Source of the DNA: Paraburkholderia sp. BL21I4N1
GTDB taxonomy: Bacteria > Pseudomonadota > Gammaproteobacteria > Burkholderiales > Burkholderiaceae
Length of the DNA: 64,000 nucleotides
Direction: 5' to 3'
Assembly: GCF_002973525.1 (NCBI RefSeq)
Contig: NZ_PVEN01000009.1
Coordinates: 62,001 to 126,000 of the forward strand
Under the pieces are notes generated by a model that worked only from the letters and a program-made list of their open reading frames with translations, had not been told where the DNA came from and did no database searches. Positions 1 to 8,909 of this stretch are shown piece by piece. Numbering within the stretch: the first letter of the stretch is position 1; every line of letters begins with the position of its first letter. The position numbers and the translations under genes were made by a program.

Positions 1-27
1 GGCGACGGCTTCGCCTATATGGATTAA
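1..27 (+). CDS. Possible 3' end of an upstream gene (partial)
   Basis: Frame 1 reads GDGFAYMD and then a TAA stop at 25-27. This could be the last eight codons of a gene that begins before the window. Nothing in so short a piece identifies a family. A weak hairpin (TGCCGG at 48-53 pairing with CCGGCA at 63-68) follows it, but no T-tract is present. Confidence 0.3.
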   Translation, partial: GDGFAYMD

Positions 28-127
28 GTGGTAGCTGATGGGTAAACTGCCGGGTAAACCATCCGGCATAAAAACGCGATTCGGCATGACACGCTTGTCA
101 TTCATCTGAAGAAACGGAGACCGCACG

Positions 128-2035
128 ATGCGGGCCGACCCTATCCAGCGGGCGATCGACGAAGACCTTGTGCGCGTGCTTTACGCGCAGGATCCGATCG
201 CCTTTTTTACGCACTGGTTTTCGATCGCGGTTCTGGTGGCGGTCTACTGGCCGGCGATTCCGTCGCCGCCGCTGTTCGTCGCGTGTTTCGGGTTTTATGC
301 GGCGGCCAATTGCGGCAGTCTCGCGTTGTGGATCTGTCATCGCCGCTATCCGCAGCTCGTGTCGCCGCGCGGCTGGATCGTGCTGCACGCGGTGCGCGGC
401 ATGCTGCTGTACAGCGCGCCGGGTCTCGCGATCTGGTTCGCGTTCCATAGTCCGCAGATGGATTTGCCGCTGCTGCATACGGTGATGCTCGTGACGCTCG
501 CGGCCGGCGTGTTCATGTCGAACGGCTTCGATCTGCTGAACTTCTCCACCGCGATTCCGTTCCTGCTGTTTCCGTCGATCGTGCTGCATTTCGGTACGCA
601 TACGTTCGACCGCACCATTCTCGCCATCGTCCTCGCGTTCTTCTTTTGCGCGATCAACGTCTACGCGATGAGTTATCGCAAGCTGTTTCGCCAGGTCGTG
701 CAGGCGCGCGTCGATCAGCAGTATCTGGCGGAGTCGCTCGCCGCGCAGAAGCATGTGGCCGAAGAGGCGAGTCTCGCGAAAACGCGCTTTTTCGCCGCCG
801 CCAGCCACGATTTGCGGCAGCCCCTGCATGCGATCGGTTTGCTTGCGGCGTCGCTCAACGACACGGCGGCGACCCCCGTGCAGCACGCTAAAACCGCCGA
901 ACACATCGTCTACAACGTCGAGGCGTTGAATCAGCTGTTCAACCAGGTGCTCGATCTCGCGCGGCTCGAAAGCGGCGTGACGCAGGTGATCCGGCTGCAT
1001 TTCCGGCTGGGCGAACTGTTCGAGCGGGTCGGCAGCCAGTATCGTCCGCAGGCGGCGGCCAAGGGTCTCGCGCTGCGGATCGCGCCGACCACGATGATCG
1101 TGCACGACGATCCGGTGTTGCTGGAGCGCGTGCTGAGCAATCTGCTCTCGAACGCGGTGCGCTATACCGAGGAGGGCGCGATCTGGTTAGGCTTTCGTCG
1201 CGCGGGGCGCGAGTCGGGCGGGTTTGTCGAAGTGCGCGATTCGGGCATTGGCATTCCGGCCGAGGAGCACGAGCAGGTCTTCGAGGAGTTCTATCAGGTC
1301 GCCAATCCGCAACGCGACGCGCGTCAGGGGCATGGGCTCGGCTTGCCGACGGTGAAGCGGCTGGTCGGGATGCTCGGCGGCGAACTGCGCTTGCGTTCGG
1401 CGCCGGGGCGCGGCTCCGTGTTTCGTTTTTCGGTGCATGCGGGTGAGGCGGGCGGAATCGTCGCGAGCCTGAACGAGTCGGTGGCGGGCGGTCCTTCGGC
1501 GCAAGGGCGGCGCGTGCTGTGTATCGACGACGATCCGTCGATTCTCGAAGGCCTGGCCAGTCTGCTCGCGCGCTGGGGTTGCGACGTGCGCGGCGCCCGC
1601 GACGAGGTCGACGCGCTCGCGGTGCTCGAAACGGGGTTCGTGCCGGATGCAGTGCTGTGCGACTACCAGTTGGCGAACCACCGTACCGGCGCTCAGGCGC
1701 TCACGGCCGTGCGCCAGGTGCTGGCGCGCGCGGGGCATGACAACATCGTGACCTTGCTGATTACGGGGGATATGGCGTCGGCGGAACTGGCGGCGTTGGC
1801 GCTGCAGGGGATTCCGGTGTTGCATAAGCCGGTGACGCCCGCGCGCTTGCGGCGCACGCTGGAAATGCTGTGGCAGCAGGCGGAACTGGATAAGGGGCGG
1901 GCCACCGCGGCGCTGGCGTTGCGCACGGACGGCGTGAATGGGGCGGCGGGAGCCGCCGGTCAAGCAGAGAGCTGGAGCGCAAACGGCGTGATGCGGGAAG
2001 CGCTGAAGGTGCCGCCTGGCGAAGCGAGGATGTGA
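128..2035 (+). CDS. Hybrid sensor histidine kinase/response regulator
   Basis: This is a membrane-bound hybrid kinase of 635 residues. The N-terminal ~190 residues hold about six hydrophobic segments and no recognisable periplasmic sensor domain. The dimerisation box carries the phospho-acceptor His227 in ASHDLRQPLHAIG. An HATPase domain follows, with N (LSNLLSNAVRYT), G1 (DSGIGI) and G2 (GHGLGLPTV) boxes. A C-terminal receiver domain begins at VLCIDDDPS and has Asp512 (CDYQ) as likely phospho-acceptor. GGAG lies just before the ATG. It converges on a LuxR-type regulator only 15 bp away, so the two probably form one signalling system. The stimulus is unknown. Confidence 0.88.
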   Translation: MRADPIQRAIDEDLVRVLYAQDPIAFFTHWFSIAVLVAVYWPAIPSPPLFVACFGFYAAANCGSLALWICHRRYPQLVSPRGWIVLHAVRGMLLYSAPGLAIWFAFHSPQMDLPLLHTVMLVTLAAGVFMSNGFDLLNFSTAIPFLLFPSIVLHFGTHTFDRTILAIVLAFFFCAINVYAMSYRKLFRQVVQARVDQQYLAESLAAQKHVAEEASLAKTRFFAAASHDLRQPLHAIGLLAASLNDTAATPVQHAKTAEHIVYNVEALNQLFNQVLDLARLESGVTQVIRLHFRLGELFERVGSQYRPQAAAKGLALRIAPTTMIVHDDPVLLERVLSNLLSNAVRYTEEGAIWLGFRRAGRESGGFVEVRDSGIGIPAEEHEQVFEEFYQVANPQRDARQGHGLGLPTVKRLVGMLGGELRLRSAPGRGSVFRFSVHAGEAGGIVASLNESVAGGPSAQGRRVLCIDDDPSILEGLASLLARWGCDVRGARDEVDALAVLETGFVPDAVLCDYQLANHRTGAQALTAVRQVLARAGHDNIVTLLITGDMASAELAALALQGIPVLHKPVTPARLRRTLEMLWQQAELDKGRATAALALRTDGVNGAAGAAGQAESWSANGVMREALKVPPGEARM

Positions 2036-2050
2036 AGGCCACTCACAGCG

Positions 2051-2830
2051 CTACAAAGTCTTTCCCGCTTCCAGCCAGCCGTTGATCACCGCGATCGCCG
2101 TGGACCGGTTATGCACGCCGAGCGCCCGGAAGATCACCGACAGATGCACCTTCACCGTGCCTTCGGCAACGCCCAGATCGCGCGCGATCATCTTGTTGGT
2201 CCAGCCGCGATGCACGAGCCGCATGATGTCCTGCTGACGCGGCGACAGGTTTTCCAGCAAATGCTGTTGATGCGGCTGCAGCGACTGGATCTGCGTGAGC
2301 GGTTCCGTGACGCCGGCCGCGCCTGACGCCGGCGCGGCAGGCTGGCTGGCCGGCGCGACAGCCGCGCCGTGCAGCGCCGTTTCAGCCGCCGCATCGGCAT
2401 GCGCGGGGCTCGCCGTGGTCTCGCGCGAGCCGAGCAGGCTGAGCGCTTCCATCGGCACATAGGCACCGCCCGACAGCACCAGCTCGATCGCTTTCAGCAT
2501 GACGCTGGCGGGCTGCCGCTTCGGCACGAAACCGAGTGCGCCGGCGGCCAGCACCGCGCGCATTTCGTCGGGCGATTCTTCGGCGGATAACACGACCAGG
2601 GGCAACGCCGGGTTCGCCTTCAACAGCACTTCGAGCGACGACGCGCCGCTCATGCCCGGCATATGCAGATCGACGATCGCCAGATCGTGATCGGCGTCGG
2701 GACGCGCGGCGCTCGCGAGGGTTTCCCAGCTATCGGCTTCGTCGAACTGGGCGTCGGGATCGAGCCCCCGCAGCATGCCTTTGACGCCTTGCCTGATCAG
2801 TTCATGGTCGTCGGCCACAAGAAACTTCAT
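2051..2830 (-). CDS. LuxR/NarL-family response regulator
   Basis: The product is a two-domain regulator of 259 residues. The receiver domain starts MKFLVADDHE and has Asp54 in VDLHMPGMSG; its C-terminal signature lysine is in PKRQPA. A ~60-residue Ala/Pro-rich linker leads to a LuxR-type helix-turn-helix (LSPRQQDIMRL ... NKMIARDLGVAEGTVKVHLS). The open frame extends upstream, but the receiver fold begins exactly at this ATG, so the longer start is rejected. It faces the hybrid kinase and is its most likely partner. Target genes cannot be told from the sequence. Confidence 0.88.
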   Translation of the reverse strand: MKFLVADDHELIRQGVKGMLRGLDPDAQFDEADSWETLASAARPDADHDLAIVDLHMPGMSGASSLEVLLKANPALPLVVLSAEESPDEMRAVLAAGALGFVPKRQPASVMLKAIELVLSGGAYVPMEALSLLGSRETTASPAHADAAAETALHGAAVAPASQPAAPASGAAGVTEPLTQIQSLQPHQQHLLENLSPRQQDIMRLVHRGWTNKMIARDLGVAEGTVKVHLSVIFRALGVHNRSTAIAVINGWLEAGKTL

Positions 2831-3159
2831 GATGTCTCCGCGAGTCGGGCCTGCGCGTGGTGGACTACCGCCGTGGTCGGGTTTCGTTTTACTTCTATTG
2901 TCGTGAATCGCATCATTGCCGGCTATCCCGCGATCATAAGCCCGCCGGCGGCGCGCCGCGGGTTCCGCCGCGCCGTGCCGCCAACTTTCTATTTGTACGA
3001 TCGCCGGGTGCGCCCATGCAGCGCGTTTTGTATGAGGCTGGTCTCCCGCGCATCGGTTCCGGCTTGCTAGGTAGACGAGCAGGTCTCTCCAATTTTTAAG
3101 CAAAGCAGCCGGGATGCCGAAGGTTATGCGCTTCGGCTCAAACAGCGCGAACGGGGCGT
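2831..3159. other. Intergenic region between response regulator and bd oxidase operon
   Basis: These 329 bases must hold the promoter of the response regulator at the left and the end of the bd oxidase transcript at the right. A perfect 7-bp stem (GCCGAAG at 3116-3122 with CTTCGGC at 3131-3137) lies just after the oxidase operon on the minus strand. It may end that transcript, although the T-tract is poor. I see no gene here. Confidence 0.4.
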
Positions 3160-3372
3160 TTATTTGACCGCGAATAGCGTCGCATTCATCAGAAGCTTGA
3201 ACGCGAAACCGAGCAACATCGCCGAGCCCACGCCGAAGCACCACAGCGCGACGAACCATAGCCAGCCGGGCAGCTTGCGCGCGGCCGGACGGTGGGTCGT
3301 GGCAATGCCGCCGTCGTGGTGGACAGCGCTATCGGCCCGCAACCGCTTAGTGATAGTGATGTTGGTCGCCAT
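3160..3372 (-). CDS. DUF2474-type small membrane protein of the bd oxidase operon
   Basis: This is a 70-residue protein with one hydrophobic helix (about residues 35-60, LPGWLWFVALWCFGVGSAML). The Trp-rich single-helix layout and the place directly after cydB fit the DUF2474 family of bd-oxidase accessory peptides, which are comparable in role to CydX. Its start lies inside the end of cydB (26-bp overlap), so translation is probably coupled. The family call rests on layout and context. Involvement in oxidase assembly or stability is inferred. Confidence 0.7.
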   Translation of the reverse strand: MATNITITKRLRADSAVHHDGGIATTHRPAARKLPGWLWFVALWCFGVGSAMLLGFAFKLLMNATLFAVK

Positions 3373-4351
3373 GACTCACCTTGCCGCGAAATACCCAGTA
3401 ACCCAGCGTCGTATAGCCGAGGATGATCGGCAGAATCACCGCCGCGCCGACCAGCGTGAACATCTGGCTCGAACGCGGGGCGGCCGCTTCCCACAACGTC
3501 ATGCTCGACGGAATCGCATACGGCCACAGGCTCACCAGCAGCCCCACGTAGCCGAGCAGCACCAGCAGCAGCGCCAGCGCGAACGGCGTGGTGTGATGCC
3601 GGTCACGCACCGCGCGATACATGAAGAACGCGCACACCGCCACGAGGAACGGCACCGGCAGCAGACGGTAGAACAGGTGGTCGTGGAACCAGCGCTGCGC
3701 GATGGTCGGATCCTGCAGCGGCGTCCACAGACTGACCATCGCGATGAAGCCGAGCAGCACCAGCGTGAGCGGCCACACCACGCGATGCAGACGGCGTTGC
3801 AGATCGCCTTCGGTCTTCGCCACCAGCCAGCAGCAGCCGAGCAGCGCATAGGTGACCACCAGCCCGAGCCCGGTCAGCAGGCTGAACGGCGTGAGCCAGC
3901 CGAAGGCGTCGCCGGCATAGGCGCCGTCGATCACAGGGATGCCCTGCAAAAACGCGCCCAGCGCGATGCCCTGGAAAAAGGTCGCGCCCGCCGAGCCGCC
4001 GATGAACGCCAGATCCCACAGGTGCTTGGTGCGATTCGCCTTGGCGCGGATCTCGAACGAGACGCCGCGGAAGATCAGGCATACCAGCATGAAGACGAGC
4101 GGCAGATAGAGCGCGGACAGCACGGTCGAATACACCGCCGGAAACACCGCGAACAAACCGGCGCCGCCCAGCACCAGCCAGGTTTCATTGCCGTCCCACA
4201 CCGGCGCGACGGTGTTCATCATCAGGTCGCGTTCTTTCTCGTCGGGGAAGAACGGGAAGACGATGCCGATCCCCAGATCGAAGCCGTCCAGTACCACGTA
4301 CATGAACAGGCCCAGCGCGATGATCGCGGCCCACACTACGGTTACGTCCAT
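3347..4351 (-). CDS. cydB: Cytochrome bd-type quinol oxidase subunit II
   Basis: Subunit II is 334 residues with about eight or nine membrane helices. The N-terminus has the conserved YVVLDGFDLGIG and the WDGNETWLVLGG segment typical of CydB/CioB. With CydA it forms the membrane quinol oxidase that reduces oxygen to water without pumping protons. It lies 46 bp after cydA and overlaps the DUF2474 gene, so the three form one operon. Because the partner CydA has a short Q-loop, the cyanide-insensitive (CioB) name would suit equally well. Confidence 0.93.
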   Translation of the reverse strand: MDVTVVWAAIIALGLFMYVVLDGFDLGIGIVFPFFPDEKERDLMMNTVAPVWDGNETWLVLGGAGLFAVFPAVYSTVLSALYLPLVFMLVCLIFRGVSFEIRAKANRTKHLWDLAFIGGSAGATFFQGIALGAFLQGIPVIDGAYAGDAFGWLTPFSLLTGLGLVVTYALLGCCWLVAKTEGDLQRRLHRVVWPLTLVLLGFIAMVSLWTPLQDPTIAQRWFHDHLFYRLLPVPFLVAVCAFFMYRAVRDRHHTTPFALALLLVLLGYVGLLVSLWPYAIPSSMTLWEAAAPRSSQMFTLVGAAVILPIILGYTTLGYWVFRGKVSHGDQHHYH

Positions 4352-4397
4352 TGTCTTTCTCGCTTTTGGTGTGGCAAGTGATGCGTGAAGGTCGGGC

Positions 4398-5810
4398 TCA
4401 GGCGGCGTCGATCATCTGATCGGCGGCGGAGAGCGGGCGGCGCGCGGTCTGGTTCGGCGTGGGATGCGGCACGCCGTTCGGCGTCTGGCCCGGCAGCGCC
4501 GGACCCGAGCGCATCAGCTTGAGCATGTAGTAGACGCCGGTGCCGAACACCAGGAAGTAGACGACCACGAAGGTCATCAGCGAAATGCCGACCTGCTGGG
4601 TGGTCAACGGCGATACGGCCTGCGACGTGCGCATCACGCCGTACACGACCCACGGTTGACGTCCGGCTTCGGTGGTGACCCAGCCGGCGAGCAGCGAAAT
4701 GAAGCCGGTCGGGCCCATCGCGAGCACGAAGCGCTGGAACCACTTCGACTCGAACAGGCGTTCACGGCGACGCAGCACCCACGCGGCGATCGACATCAGG
4801 ATCATCAGCGTGCCGAGGCCGGCCATGATCCGGAAGCTCCAGAACACCACCGTCGAGTTCGGCCGGTCTTGCGGCGGGAATTCCTTGAGGCCGCGAATTT
4901 CGCCGTCCCAGCTATGCGTGAGAATCAGGCTGCCCAGATGCGGAATCGACACCGCATAGCGGGTGGTTTCGGCCTGCATGTCGGGAATGCCGAACAGGTT
5001 CAGCGGCGTGCCGCCTTTTTCGGTTTCCCACAGACCTTCGATCGCCGCGATCTTGGCCGGCTGATACTTGCGCGTATTCAAGCCATGCTGATCGCCGACC
5101 ACTGCCTGGATCGGTGTGAGGATCAGCAGCAGCCACAGCGCCATCGAGAACATCTTCTTGACGGCCGGATCGCGCCGTCCGCGCAACAGGTGCCACGCAC
5201 CCACGGCCGCCACCACCAGCCCGGCGACGATGAATGCGGCGAGCGCCATATGCGCGAGCCGGTACGGAAACGACGGATTGAAAATGATCTTGAACCAGTC
5301 GAGCGGCACGACGCGGCCGTCGACGACTTCGAAGCCTTGCGGCGTTTGCATCCAGCTATTGGAGGCGAGAATCCAGAACGTCGAGATCAGCGTGCCGACC
5401 GCCACCATCAGCGTGGCGCCGAAGTGGGCGCGCGGACTCACGCGCTGCCAGCCGAACAGCATGATGCCGAGGAAGCCCGCTTCGAGGAAGAACGCCGTCA
5501 TCACTTCGTACATCAGCAGCGGGCCGGTGACGGGGCCGGCGAAACTGGAGAAGCCCGACCAGTTGGTGCCGAACTGATAACTCATCACCACGCCGGAGAC
5601 GACGCCCATACCGAAGGCGACTGCGAAGATCTTCGACCAGAACAGGCAAAGATCTTTGTAGTACGCCTTGCCGGTTTTGAGCCAGCGCCATTCGAGCACG
5701 GCGATGAAGCTGGCGAGGCCGATGCTGAGCGCCGGGAAGACGATGTGAAACGAGACGGTGAACGCAAACTGGATGCGGGCGAGATCGAATGCCGATATTG
5801 CGGAGTTCAT
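4398..5810 (-). CDS. cydA: Cytochrome bd-type quinol oxidase subunit I (short Q-loop)
   Basis: Subunit I is 470 residues and carries the haem and quinol sites. Visible haem-ligand regions are FHIVFPALSIG near the N-terminus, the His in YRLAHM, and the Met in FRIMAGLG. The quinol loop contains KYQPAKIAAIEG with the conserved Lys and Glu. The protein is about 50 residues shorter than the E. coli CydA and lacks the long Q-loop insert, which is the pattern of the CioA branch. The ribosome binding site is poor. A perfect FNR/ANR box lies about 177 bp upstream, pointing to oxygen control. Confidence 0.93.
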   Translation of the reverse strand: MNSAISAFDLARIQFAFTVSFHIVFPALSIGLASFIAVLEWRWLKTGKAYYKDLCLFWSKIFAVAFGMGVVSGVVMSYQFGTNWSGFSSFAGPVTGPLLMYEVMTAFFLEAGFLGIMLFGWQRVSPRAHFGATLMVAVGTLISTFWILASNSWMQTPQGFEVVDGRVVPLDWFKIIFNPSFPYRLAHMALAAFIVAGLVVAAVGAWHLLRGRRDPAVKKMFSMALWLLLILTPIQAVVGDQHGLNTRKYQPAKIAAIEGLWETEKGGTPLNLFGIPDMQAETTRYAVSIPHLGSLILTHSWDGEIRGLKEFPPQDRPNSTVVFWSFRIMAGLGTLMILMSIAAWVLRRRERLFESKWFQRFVLAMGPTGFISLLAGWVTTEAGRQPWVVYGVMRTSQAVSPLTTQQVGISLMTFVVVYFLVFGTGVYYMLKLMRSGPALPGQTPNGVPHPTPNQTARRPLSAADQMIDAA

Positions 5811-6221
5811 GAGCGTGAAGGGCGTGAGGCCCGCGGAGGCGGACTACGCGCGTCGACCGTTGTCGGTGCGCACTGCTGGGCAGATGGGCGAAGCGTAGGG
5901 GATCGGCAGATTTCGTGCTGCGATGCGACATGCGTCAAAAAACCACCTTGTTTTACGGCGGCGTTCAATTTTGAGACAGCAAGTTGTTGATAAGTATCAA
6001 ATTTTCATGAGTGCGTTAAGGGGCGCGTTTTGACGCACCGCCACGGAACTGCGGCAATCGACCGCGCCGCAGCACCCGACGGACCCGGCGGCGGGTTGCA
6101 GCAGGCGTGTCCAGGTGTTTCCCCGCAACCGGCTTGACTTGGATAATTCCTGAGCATAAAGTTTTATTCACGCACAGGAATTTAACACTAAGCGCTTTAG
6201 CGCTCATTCAGGAGACAAGCC
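5811..6221. other. Divergent regulatory region, bd oxidase / CoA-transferase
   Basis: This 411-bp gap separates the two divergent operons and must contain both promoters. The one clear site is the FNR/ANR box at 5987-6000. No convincing open reading frame lies here. The stretch 5935-6015 is clearly more AT-rich than its surroundings, as expected for a promoter. Confidence 0.6.
5987..6000. promoter_or_regulatory. Perfect FNR/ANR-type box
   Basis: The sequence TTGATAAGTATCAA is an exact TTGAT-N4-ATCAA palindrome, the consensus for FNR/ANR/CRP-family oxygen regulators. It lies about 177 bp before cydA and 222 bp before the CoA-transferase gene. ANR is known to repress cioAB in Pseudomonas, so control of the oxidase is the likely role here. 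This is an inference. Confidence 0.8.
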
Positions 6222-7367
6222 TTGCTCAATCTCACGCCGGGTTCGCTCGCGGGACTTCGCGTTATCGATCTGTCACGCGTGCTGGGCGGTCCGTACTGCA
6301 CGCAGATCCTCGCCGACCACGGCGCCGAGGTCATCAAGGTCGAGCCGCCGGACGGCGACGAAACGCGCACCTGGGGGCCGCCGTTCGACGGCGACACGGC
6401 GTCGTATTTCATCGGCGTGAATCGCAACAAGCTGGGCGTGGCGCTCGATCTGCGCCAGCCCGGCGAGCGCGACAAGCTGCTGCAGTTACTCGACGCCGCC
6501 GACGTGCTGGTCGAGAACTTCAAGATCGGCACGCTGGAGCGTTGGGGACTCGGTGACGACACGTTGCGCGCGCGCTTTCCGCGGCTCGTGCATTGCCGGG
6601 TGTCCGGCTTCGGCGCCGACGGTCCGCTCGGTGCGCTGCCGGGTTACGACGCGGCGGTCCAGGCGCTGACCGGTCTGATGAGCGTGAACGGCGAGGCGGG
6701 CGGCGCGCCGTTGCGCGTCGGTGTGCCGATCGTCGATCTCGTCACGGGGCTGAATGCGGCGCTCGGCATTCTGATGGCGCTACGCGAACGCGAGACGAGC
6801 GGGCAGGGGCAGTTCGTCGAATCGACCTTGTTCGACAGCGCGCTGTCGATCCTGCATCCGCATACGCCGAACTGGTTCTACTCGGGCAAGGAGCCGCAGC
6901 GTACCGGCAACGCGCATCCGAACATCACGCCGTACGACATGTTCCATACGGGCAGCGTCGACATCTTTCTGGCGGTGGGCAATAACGCGCAATTCGCGGG
7001 ACTGTGTGCGGTGATCGATGCCCAGGTGCTGGTCGACGATTCGCGTTTTGCCAGCAACCGCGAGCGCAGCGCGCATCGGCGTGAATTGCGTGCGGAGTTG
7101 GAGCAGCGTTTCGCGGCGTGGGAAGGGGAGTTGCTCGCCGAGACGCTGATCCGGCGCGGCGTGCCGTGTGCGCCGGTGCTCGGACTCGGCGCGGCGCTGG
7201 AGCATCCGCACACCGCGCATCGGGCGATGCGGGTGGAGATGGGCTCGTACCGCGGCATCGCGTCGCCGGTCAAGCTGAGCCGCACGCCGGCCACTTATCG
7301 CAGTACGCCGCCCGGGTTGAACGAACACGCTGAGCAGGTGTTCGGCAAACAGTCCGCTGACGATTGA
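6222..7367 (+). CDS. Class III (CaiB/BaiF) acyl-CoA:carboxylate CoA-transferase
   Basis: The product is 381 residues and should move CoA from an acyl-CoA to a carboxylic acid in the cytoplasm. The N-terminus LAGLRVIDLSRVLGGPYCTQILADHG is typical of the family. The likely catalytic Asp is Asp172 in VPIVDLVTG. The start codon is TTG, chosen because AGGAG sits 7 bases before it and the fold starts there. It heads a set with a CitMHS carrier, an acyl-CoA dehydrogenase and an IclR regulator. The set probably imports and activates a di- or tricarboxylic acid, but the substrate is unknown. Confidence 0.88.
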   Translation: MLNLTPGSLAGLRVIDLSRVLGGPYCTQILADHGAEVIKVEPPDGDETRTWGPPFDGDTASYFIGVNRNKLGVALDLRQPGERDKLLQLLDAADVLVENFKIGTLERWGLGDDTLRARFPRLVHCRVSGFGADGPLGALPGYDAAVQALTGLMSVNGEAGGAPLRVGVPIVDLVTGLNAALGILMALRERETSGQGQFVESTLFDSALSILHPHTPNWFYSGKEPQRTGNAHPNITPYDMFHTGSVDIFLAVGNNAQFAGLCAVIDAQVLVDDSRFASNRERSAHRRELRAELEQRFAAWEGELLAETLIRRGVPCAPVLGLGAALEHPHTAHRAMRVEMGSYRGIASPVKLSRTPATYRSTPPGLNEHAEQVFGKQSADD

Positions 7368-7568
7368 CGGCGCGCCCTCACACGCGTTTTCCACTCGCGC
7401 TTATTCGGCGCCTTATCTGAAGCTATTCCCGTCGCAACCATAAAGAGCGGCCGCGTGCCGCCAAGGAGACAGCATGTGCACGAATCGCGCAGGACGGCGC
7501 TCGCCGTCGGTTTTTAACGCCTATCCGATCGCGATTGCCAGCGCGATCCGTGCGCGAGGAGCCGTGTC

Positions 7569-8870
7569 ATGCTCGCGCTGATCGGCACCGTTGCGATCGT
7601 CGCGCTGTTCGGTCTCATCATCACGAAGCGTCTGTCGCCGCTCGTCGCGTTGATCGTCGTGCCGGTCGTGGCGGCGCTCGCGGCCGGCTTCGGGCTTTCG
7701 ACCGGCAAATACATCGTGCACGGCGTGCAGAACATCGGGCCGGTGGCCGGCATGTTCGTGTTCGCGATTCTGTTCTTCGGGATACTGACCGATGCGGGCA
7801 TGCTCGATCCGATCATCAACGGTGTGTTACGGGTGGTCGGCTGTCATCCCACACGGATCGTGATGGGCTCCGCGTTGCTCGCGCTGCTGATTCACCTCGA
7901 CGGTTCCGGCGCCGTGACGTTTCTCGTCACGCTGCCCGCGATGCTGCCGCTTTACACGCGGCTTGGCATCGACAAGCGGATTCTGGCGTGCGTGGCCTCG
8001 ATGGCGGCGGGGGTGAATTTTCTGCCATGGGTGGGTCCGATGCTGCGCGCGTCGGCCGCCCTGCATATTCCCGGCACGGTGATTTTTTATCCGATGCTGC
8101 CGGTGCAGATCGTCGGCCTGGCGTTCGTATTCGGCACCGCATACTGGCTCGGCAAACGCGAGGAAAAACGCCTTGGGCTCGACCGCGCGAGCGCCGCCGC
8201 CGTGGCGGTGACGCCGCGTGAACTGAGCGCCGAAGAACAGGGGTTGCGCCGTCCGGGCCGCTTCTGGATCAACCTCGCGCTGACGCTGTTCGTGCTGGTC
8301 ACGCTGGTGTCGGGCATGGTCGATCCGATGGTGATGTTCATGCTCGGCACGGTGGCCGCGCTCATCATTAATTATCCGGATGTCAGGCAGCAGCGCGAGC
8401 GCATCGACGCGCATGCCAAGGCCGCGCTGATGATGGCCAGCGTGCTGCTCGCGGCGGGCGCGTTCACCGGCATCATGTCCGGCACCGGCATGCTCACCGC
8501 GATGGCGCAGGTGCTCGTGCAGCACGTGCCGGTCGAACACGCGCGCCATATGCCGTTCGTGCTCGGGCTCGTGTCGATGCCGCTCAGTCTGCTGTTCGAT
8601 CCGGACTCGTTCTATTTCGGCATCCTGCCGGTGCTCGCCGAGAGCGGCAAGTTGCTCGGCGTGCCGCCGGTGCAGATGGCGCAGGCCGCCTTGCTCGGCC
8701 AGATGACCACCGGTTTTCCGGTCAGTCCGCTCACGCCGGCGACGTTTCTGATCGTCGGCCTGACCGGTGTCGAACTCGCCGAGCACCAGAAATTCACTAT
8801 TCCCTTTCTCTTCGCCGCCACGGTCATCATGGTTTTTACCGCGGTGCTGGTCGGCGTGTTTCCGCTTTGA
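7569..8870 (+). CDS. CitMHS-family carboxylate:cation symporter
   Basis: This is a 433-residue integral membrane protein with about twelve helices. Residues 1-60 and the segments HLDGSGAVTFLVTLPAML, GVNFLPWVGPMLR and LFDPDSFYFGILPVL follow the CitMHS pattern, whose studied members carry metal-citrate with protons. It lies between the CoA-transferase and the acyl-CoA dehydrogenase on the same strand. Import of the acid activated by the CoA-transferase is therefore the natural role. The exact substrate cannot be read from the sequence. Confidence 0.85.
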   Translation: MLALIGTVAIVALFGLIITKRLSPLVALIVVPVVAALAAGFGLSTGKYIVHGVQNIGPVAGMFVFAILFFGILTDAGMLDPIINGVLRVVGCHPTRIVMGSALLALLIHLDGSGAVTFLVTLPAMLPLYTRLGIDKRILACVASMAAGVNFLPWVGPMLRASAALHIPGTVIFYPMLPVQIVGLAFVFGTAYWLGKREEKRLGLDRASAAAVAVTPRELSAEEQGLRRPGRFWINLALTLFVLVTLVSGMVDPMVMFMLGTVAALIINYPDVRQQRERIDAHAKAALMMASVLLAAGAFTGIMSGTGMLTAMAQVLVQHVPVEHARHMPFVLGLVSMPLSLLFDPDSFYFGILPVLAESGKLLGVPPVQMAQAALLGQMTTGFPVSPLTPATFLIVGLTGVELAEHQKFTIPFLFAATVIMVFTAVLVGVFPL

Positions 8871-8909
8871 GCCGGTTGCTTTTAAAAGGGCTTTCCACAG
8901 GACGTTGAT

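Noticed and set aside
3164..4381. A 405-codon plus-strand frame over cydB
   Set aside because: It is the shadow of the cytochrome bd subunit II gene, with Gln/His/Arg-rich composition and no membrane helices.
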